From NCBI RefSeq assembly GCF_902705885.1, contig NZ_CACSIP010000012.1, positions 162,882-226,881 of the forward strand: a DNA stretch of 64,000 bases, written 5' to 3'. Both the position numbers and the translations under genes were made by a program. The notes under the pieces were generated by a model. It was not told where the DNA came from. It searched no databases and saw only the letters and a list, made by a program, of their open reading frames with translations. Shown here one piece after another: positions 60,483 to 64,000 of this stretch (position 1 is its first letter; each line of letters begins with the position of its first letter). The stretch is from Mycolicibacterium austroafricanum. GTDB lineage: Bacteria > Actinomycetota > Actinomycetes > Mycobacteriales > Mycobacteriaceae.

Positions 60483-61559
60483 ATGCCGGTGGCGGGCGAG
60501 CCAAAAGCGAAAGTGATTCCGCTGCACTCGAGTTCGGGACGCGGCGCGGCTGCGCGCCGTGCTGCCGCCGAGCGGGTCGACAGTTCGCGCCGCCATCCCT
60601 CGCTGATGTCCGAGCCGGGCAACCGCGCTTCGGCCGAACAGATCGCCGCCGTGGTGCGCGAGATCGACCAGCGTCGCGGTGCCGCGGCGGGGTCGCCCGC
60701 CGACGACGGGACGCCCAACGAGCTCGCCAGGCGCATCGCCGCCGCCGGGGATTTTGTCCGCAAGCGGATGACGGGCGACTACGACGTCGATGAGTTCGGC
60801 TTCGATCCCCACCTCAACGACGCGATCGTCCTGCCTTTGCTGAGAGTGTTCTTCAACTCCTGGTTCCGCGTCGAGGTCAGTGGGATCGAGAACCTACCGG
60901 AGTCCGGGGCGGCCCTGGTGGTGGCCAACCACGCAGGCGTGTTGCCGTTCGACGGGCTGATGACGTCGGTGGCGGTGCGCGACCAGCACCCCGCGCACCG
61001 GGATCTGCGCCTGTTGGCCGCCGACATGGTCTTCGACATGCCGATGGTCGGTCAGGCCGCGCGCAAGGCCGGCCACACCATGGCCTGCACGGACGACGCG
61101 CACCGCTTGTTGGCCGCCGGCGAACTCACGGCAGTCTTCCCCGAGGGGTACAAGGGCCTGGGAAAGCATTTCAAGGACCGCTACAAGCTGCAGCGGTTCG
61201 GCCGTGGCGGGTTCGTCTCGGCGGCGCTGCGGACGAAAGCGCCGATCGTGCCCTGCTCGATCGTCGGCTCCGAGGAGATCTACCCGATGATCGCCGACGT
61301 CAAGTTGTTGGCGCGGCTGCTGGGCCTGCCGTATTTCCCGATCACGCCGCTGTTCCCGTTGGCCGGGCCGCTGGGCGTGATGCCGTTGCCGTCGAAGTGG
61401 TACATCCAGTTCGGTGAGCCCATCGACACCGCCGACTACGACGAGTCGGCGGCCGACGATCCGATGGTCACCTTCGAGCTGACCGATCAGGTACGCGAGA
61501 CCATTCAGCAGACGCTGTATCAGCTGTTGGCGAATCGCCGCAACATGTTCCTGGGGTAG
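60483..61559 (+). CDS. Lysophospholipid/glycerolipid acyltransferase (Rv0502-like)
   Basis: A 358-residue PlsC-family acyltransferase. Motifs are visible: NHAGVLPFDG (HX4D, at about 160) and VFPEGYKGLGK (FPEGxxxxG), with a basic N-terminal tail. It would acylate a lysophospholipid or glycolipid at the membrane. ATG 60483 follows GAGAGG. It follows the galE-like gene by 33 bp. Confidence 0.87.
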   Translation: MPVAGEPKAKVIPLHSSSGRGAAARRAAAERVDSSRRHPSLMSEPGNRASAEQIAAVVREIDQRRGAAAGSPADDGTPNELARRIAAAGDFVRKRMTGDYDVDEFGFDPHLNDAIVLPLLRVFFNSWFRVEVSGIENLPESGAALVVANHAGVLPFDGLMTSVAVRDQHPAHRDLRLLAADMVFDMPMVGQAARKAGHTMACTDDAHRLLAAGELTAVFPEGYKGLGKHFKDRYKLQRFGRGGFVSAALRTKAPIVPCSIVGSEEIYPMIADVKLLARLLGLPYFPITPLFPLAGPLGVMPLPSKWYIQFGEPIDTADYDESAADDPMVTFELTDQVRETIQQTLYQLLANRRNMFLG

Positions 61560-61585
61560 GTAGCCGGGCTACTTCTGACCAGCTG

Positions 61586-62113
61586 TTACTTCTGACCCGC
61601 GACGAACTTCGACAGCGCCGCCTCGCGCCCGGCGGTGACCTTCGCGGTGATCTCGTCGGCCTCGTCGTCGTGGGCGGCCTCGCCCATGACGGTGACGATG
61701 CTGGTGACCACCGGGTTCCCGTCGTCGTCGGTCACCTCCCCGCGGATCTCGGTGAGCACCGCGCCGTGCGATTCGGTGACCGAGTCCAGGTAGGAGTCGA
61801 ACCACAGCTTGTCGCCGGCCAGGATGGGCCGGTGGAAGATCAACTTCTGATCGCGGTGCAGTACCCGCTGCATGTTGATCGGTAGGTCGAACTGGTTGAA
61901 GATCTCCTGCTGGACTCGCCGGCCCGCGACCGCCATGAACGTCAGCGACGCGACCAACGCGTCGTAGCCGCACTCCTTGGCCGCCTCCTCCTCGAAGTGC
62001 GCGGGATGGTCGTCTTTCACGGCACGGGCGAACTCGCGGATCTTCTCGCGGTTGACCTCGAAATAGTCCGGATACCGGTAGTGGGTTCCGATGATGCTCT
62101 CAGCGATACTCAT
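61586..62113 (-). CDS. FAS1-like dehydratase (MaoC/HadA-like, Rv0504c)
   Basis: A 175-residue hotdog protein of the MaoC N-terminal/UPF0336 type, related to the HadA/HadC subunits of the mycolate 3-hydroxyacyl-ACP dehydratases. The MaoC hydratase motif Asp/His pair is not obvious, which fits a structural half of a heterodimer. ATG 62113. It lies downstream of serB1 on the same strand. A short direct repeat GGTCAGAAGTA occurs at the stop. Function is inferred from family only. Confidence 0.83.
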   Translation of the reverse strand: MSIAESIIGTHYRYPDYFEVNREKIREFARAVKDDHPAHFEEEAAKECGYDALVASLTFMAVAGRRVQQEIFNQFDLPINMQRVLHRDQKLIFHRPILAGDKLWFDSYLDSVTESHGAVLTEIRGEVTDDDGNPVVTSIVTVMGEAAHDDEADEITAKVTAGREAALSKFVAGQK

Positions 62114-62210
62114 GCGCGATCCGCTTCGCTCCTCGCTTTGACTCGTGCGCTGCGGTCTTCTCCGTTGCTCAGGTGGCGGCGCGAGCCTATCAGCGCGCAC
62201 TCGGCGGCCG

Positions 62211-63113
62211 TCACACCTTGTCGCGGCGTGACACCGCCGCCGCCAGCGCACCGCCGACGGCGCCCAACGCCAGCGCCGAAGGCACCCCGATCCGGGCGGC
62301 CTTCCTGGCGGTGCGGAAATCGCGGATCTCCCAGCCCCGCTGGCGGGCCAGATCCCGTAGGTCGGCATCCGGGTTGATCGCCACCGCGGTCCCGACCAGC
62401 GACAGCATCGGCACGTCGTTGAAGCTGTCGGAGTACGCGGTGCAGCGCCGCAGATTGAGGCCCTCGCGGATGGCCAGCGACCGCACCGCGTGCGCCTTGC
62501 CGGTTCCGTGCAGGATGTCGCCGACCAACCTGCCGGTGAACACGCCGTCCACCGACTCGGCGACGGTCCCCAGCGCGCCGGTCAGCCCGAGCCGCCGGGC
62601 GATCGTCGACGCCAGCTCGTACGGCGTCGCGGTGACCAACCAGACCTGCTGGCCCGCATCGAGGTGCATCTGGGCCAGCGCCCGGGTTCCCGGCCAGATC
62701 TTGTCGGCGATGATCTCGTCGTAGATGTCCTCGCCGAGCGCGATCAGTTCGGCGGTGGACCGGCCCTCGATGAAGGCCAGCGCCTTGCGCCGGCCCGCGG
62801 CCACGTCTTCGCTGCTCTCCCGCCCGGTGAGCTGGAATTTCGCCTGCGCCAGCGCGAATCGTGCCAGGTCGGAATAGGTGAAGTACTCCCGGGCGGCCAG
62901 CCCACGGGCGAAATGCACCAGAGACGAGCCGTGCACCAGGGTGTTGTCGACGTCGAAGAACGCCGCTGCGGTCAGGTCCGGCGGCGGTGGAGGAGGGGCC
63001 GGCGTGACGTCCGGCTCGAGGAGCCCGTCCGCGGCGACCTGCGCGCTGGCCTGGCCCGCGAGTTGCTGTTCGGGACTGTCTAACCCGAAATCAGATCCCC
63101 CGGTACCGGACAC
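62211..63113 (-). CDS. serB1: HAD-family phosphatase, SerB-like
   Basis: A 300-residue HAD-IB hydrolase with DVDNTL (nucleophile Asp), VTATPYEL and [10 protein letters not shown] motifs, matching the mycobacterial SerB1 phosphoserine phosphatase-like protein. The open frame runs far upstream to 63956 antisense to hemA, so the start must be chosen; GTG 63113 keeps a Pro-rich linker of about 45 residues ahead of the HAD domain. A C-terminal hydrophobic segment ([17 protein letters not shown]) suggests membrane attachment. The phosphatase substrate is not proven. Confidence 0.85.
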   Translation of the reverse strand: MSGTGGSDFGLDSPEQQLAGQASAQVAADGLLEPDVTPAPPPPPPDLTAAAFFDVDNTLVHGSSLVHFARGLAAREYFTYSDLARFALAQAKFQLTGRESSEDVAAGRRKALAFIEGRSTAELIALGEDIYDEIIADKIWPGTRALAQMHLDAGQQVWLVTATPYELASTIARRLGLTGALGTVAESVDGVFTGRLVGDILHGTGKAHAVRSLAIREGLNLRRCTAYSDSFNDVPMLSLVGTAVAINPDADLRDLARQRGWEIRDFRTARKAARIGVPSALALGAVGGALAAAVSRRDKV

Positions 63114-63149
63114 GACTACCAGATTAGGACACCGGATGGTGATACTGAC

Positions 63150-63407
63150 GTGGTGGACCGGCAGGTGGAGTTGCTGACCCGTCAGGGTTGCCCGATGTGT
63201 GTGGCCGCGGCGGCCCAGCTGGCGCAGCTGGCCGGCGAATTGGGCTTCGTTCTCACCGTGACCGATGTCGACGCGGCCGCGGCCACCGGTGACACCACAC
63301 TGCGGGCGGAGTTCGGTGACCGGCTGCCGGTGGTGCTGCTCGACGGGGCCGAACACAGTTACTGGGAGGTCGACGAGACCAGGCTGCGGGCCGACCTCGT
63401 GAGGTGA
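63150..63407 (+). CDS. Glutaredoxin-like protein (Rv0508)
   Basis: An 85-residue thioredoxin-fold protein with a CPMC redox pair near the N-terminus and [10 protein letters not shown] preceding the final helix. Mycobacteria use mycothiol, so it may be a mycoredoxin-like or ferredoxin-type glutaredoxin. GTG 63150. It lies 90 bp before hemA and 37 bp from the divergent serB1 start. The M. tuberculosis neighbours mmpS2/mmpL2 are absent here. Confidence 0.85.
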   Translation: MVDRQVELLTRQGCPMCVAAAAQLAQLAGELGFVLTVTDVDAAAATGDTTLRAEFGDRLPVVLLDGAEHSYWEVDETRLRADLVR

Positions 63408-63497
63408 GTCGGCGCCTCGGCGACGGATCGGGCAAATTTGGTAGCCCAGCTGGTTAACGACTACCGTTGAACGCGTGGTCAGCGTGGTGAGGGAGCC

Positions 63498-64000
63498 ATG
63501 AGCGTATTGCTTTTCGGGGTTTCGCACCGCAGCGCGCCGGTGTCGGTCCTCGAGCAACTGAGCACCGACGAGTCCGATCAAGCCAAGATCGTCGACCAGG
63601 TGCTCCAATCGTCGCTGGTCACCGAAGCCATGGTGCTCTCCACGTGCAACCGCGTCGAGGTCTACGCCGTGGTCGACGCGTTCCACGGCGGACTCTCCGT
63701 GATCGGGCAGGTGCTCTCCGACCACTCCGGGATGTCGCTTCACGATCTGACCAAGTACGCCTACGTCCGCTACGCCGAAGCCGCCGTCGAGCATCTGTTC
63801 GCCGTGGCCAGTGGACTGGACTCCGCGGTCATCGGTGAACAGCAGGTGCTCGGCCAGGTCCGGCGGGCCTATGCCTCCGCGGAGGCCAACCACACCGTCG
63901 GCCGCACGCTGCACGAGCTGTCGCAGCGGGCACTGTCGGTGGGCAAACGGGTGCACTCCGAAACTGGGATCGACGCTGCGGGGGCCTCGGTGGTCTCGGT
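63498..64000 (+). CDS. hemA: Glutamyl-tRNA reductase (partial, 3' end beyond the window)
   Basis: The first 167 codons of glutamyl-tRNA reductase, which converts glutamyl-tRNA to glutamate-1-semialdehyde, the first step of C5-pathway tetrapyrrole synthesis. The N-terminus [17 protein letters not shown] and catalytic Cys in STCNRVEVY are present, followed by [28 protein letters not shown] 63498 is preceded by GAGGGAGC. A GGTAG...CTACC inverted repeat in the upstream 60 bp (around 63440-63465) may be a control element. Confidence 0.96.
   Translation, partial: MSVLLFGVSHRSAPVSVLEQLSTDESDQAKIVDQVLQSSLVTEAMVLSTCNRVEVYAVVDAFHGGLSVIGQVLSDHSGMSLHDLTKYAYVRYAEAAVEHLFAVASGLDSAVIGEQQVLGQVRRAYASAEANHTVGRTLHELSQRALSVGKRVHSETGIDAAGASVVS

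Noticed and set aside
63440..63465. Rex-type redox operator before hemA
   Set aside because: The GGTAG/CTACC repeat does not match the TGTGAA-N6-TTCACA Rex site; left as an unassigned inverted repeat.
63114..63956. Upstream extension of the serB1 frame to 63956
   Set aside because: It would run antisense to the glutaredoxin and hemA genes and shows no family similarity; GTG 63113 gives a normal protein.
1..64000. tRNA, rRNA, CRISPR arrays and insertion sequences
   Set aside because: No cloverleaf-like segment, direct-repeat array or transposase was recognised on either strand by reading; a tRNAscan-SE and ISfinder search would be decisive.

Overview
The window is chromosomal DNA of a high-GC actinobacterium, almost certainly a fast-growing mycobacterium (Mycolicibacterium type). 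From about 22.5 kb to the right edge the gene order follows, from memory, the M. tuberculosis Rv0459-Rv0509 segment: a DUF779 gene, two membrane genes, lpdC, ramB, aceA, fadB2, a DUF445 gene, hbhA, deoC, murB, lprQ, mshA, gpmA, senX3-regX3, a Ppx gene, proC, the bS22 gene, a galE-like gene, serB1 and hemA. Mycothiol (mshA) and HbhA genes fit that assignment. No rRNA, tRNA, CRISPR, phage or insertion sequence was recognised.

Layout. 1-9.5 kb: a D-aminoacylase-type amidohydrolase cut by the left edge, small VOC and DinB-like genes, a PAP2 phosphatase, an aldehyde dehydrogenase, a PPK2 kinase, a membrane protein, and an ABC-2 exporter operon facing a MarR gene across an operator-like palindrome. 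9.5-17.3 kb, all on the minus strand: a flavin monooxygenase/TetR operon with a likely leaderless, self-repressed promoter; a crotonase; a DUF417/ECF sigma/zinc anti-sigma operon; and a prolyl oligopeptidase/lipoprotein/membrane protein operon. 17.3-23 kb: a probable acetoin/2,3-butanediol catabolic cluster (flavin monooxygenase, zinc alcohol dehydrogenase, acetoin reductase, GAF regulator, DUF779) around a composite GTTGCA operator.

23-41 kb: the conserved lpdC-ramB-aceA-fadB2 block for acetate and fatty-acid carbon, with an extra diguanylate cyclase, a DUF559 nuclease gene bracketed by two related palindromes, and a second PPK2; then DUF445, an XRE regulator, hbhA, deoC and a nitrilase-family gene. 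40.6-43.6 kb: a guanidine module, in which a clear guanidine-I (ykkC) riboswitch precedes a sodium:solute symporter gene and a divergent ureohydrolase resembles nickel-dependent guanidine hydrolase rather than agmatinase.

43.6-64 kb: cell wall (murB, an L,D-transpeptidase), mycothiol (mshA), glycolysis (gpmA), phosphate sensing (senX3-regX3), polyphosphate hydrolysis (Ppx), proline (proC), a BldC-like regulator, ribosomal protein bS22, phospholipid acylation, a dehydratase, serB1, a glutaredoxin and the start of hemA. Two PPK2 kinases, one Ppx and SenX3-RegX3 make polyphosphate/phosphate a recurrent theme. Compared with my memory of M. tuberculosis, umaA, pcaA, cmaA2, mmpS2/mmpL2, Rv0485 and Rv0488 are missing from this locus. 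The gene order is read directly; the regulatory wiring is inferred from operator-like sequences and gene adjacency.
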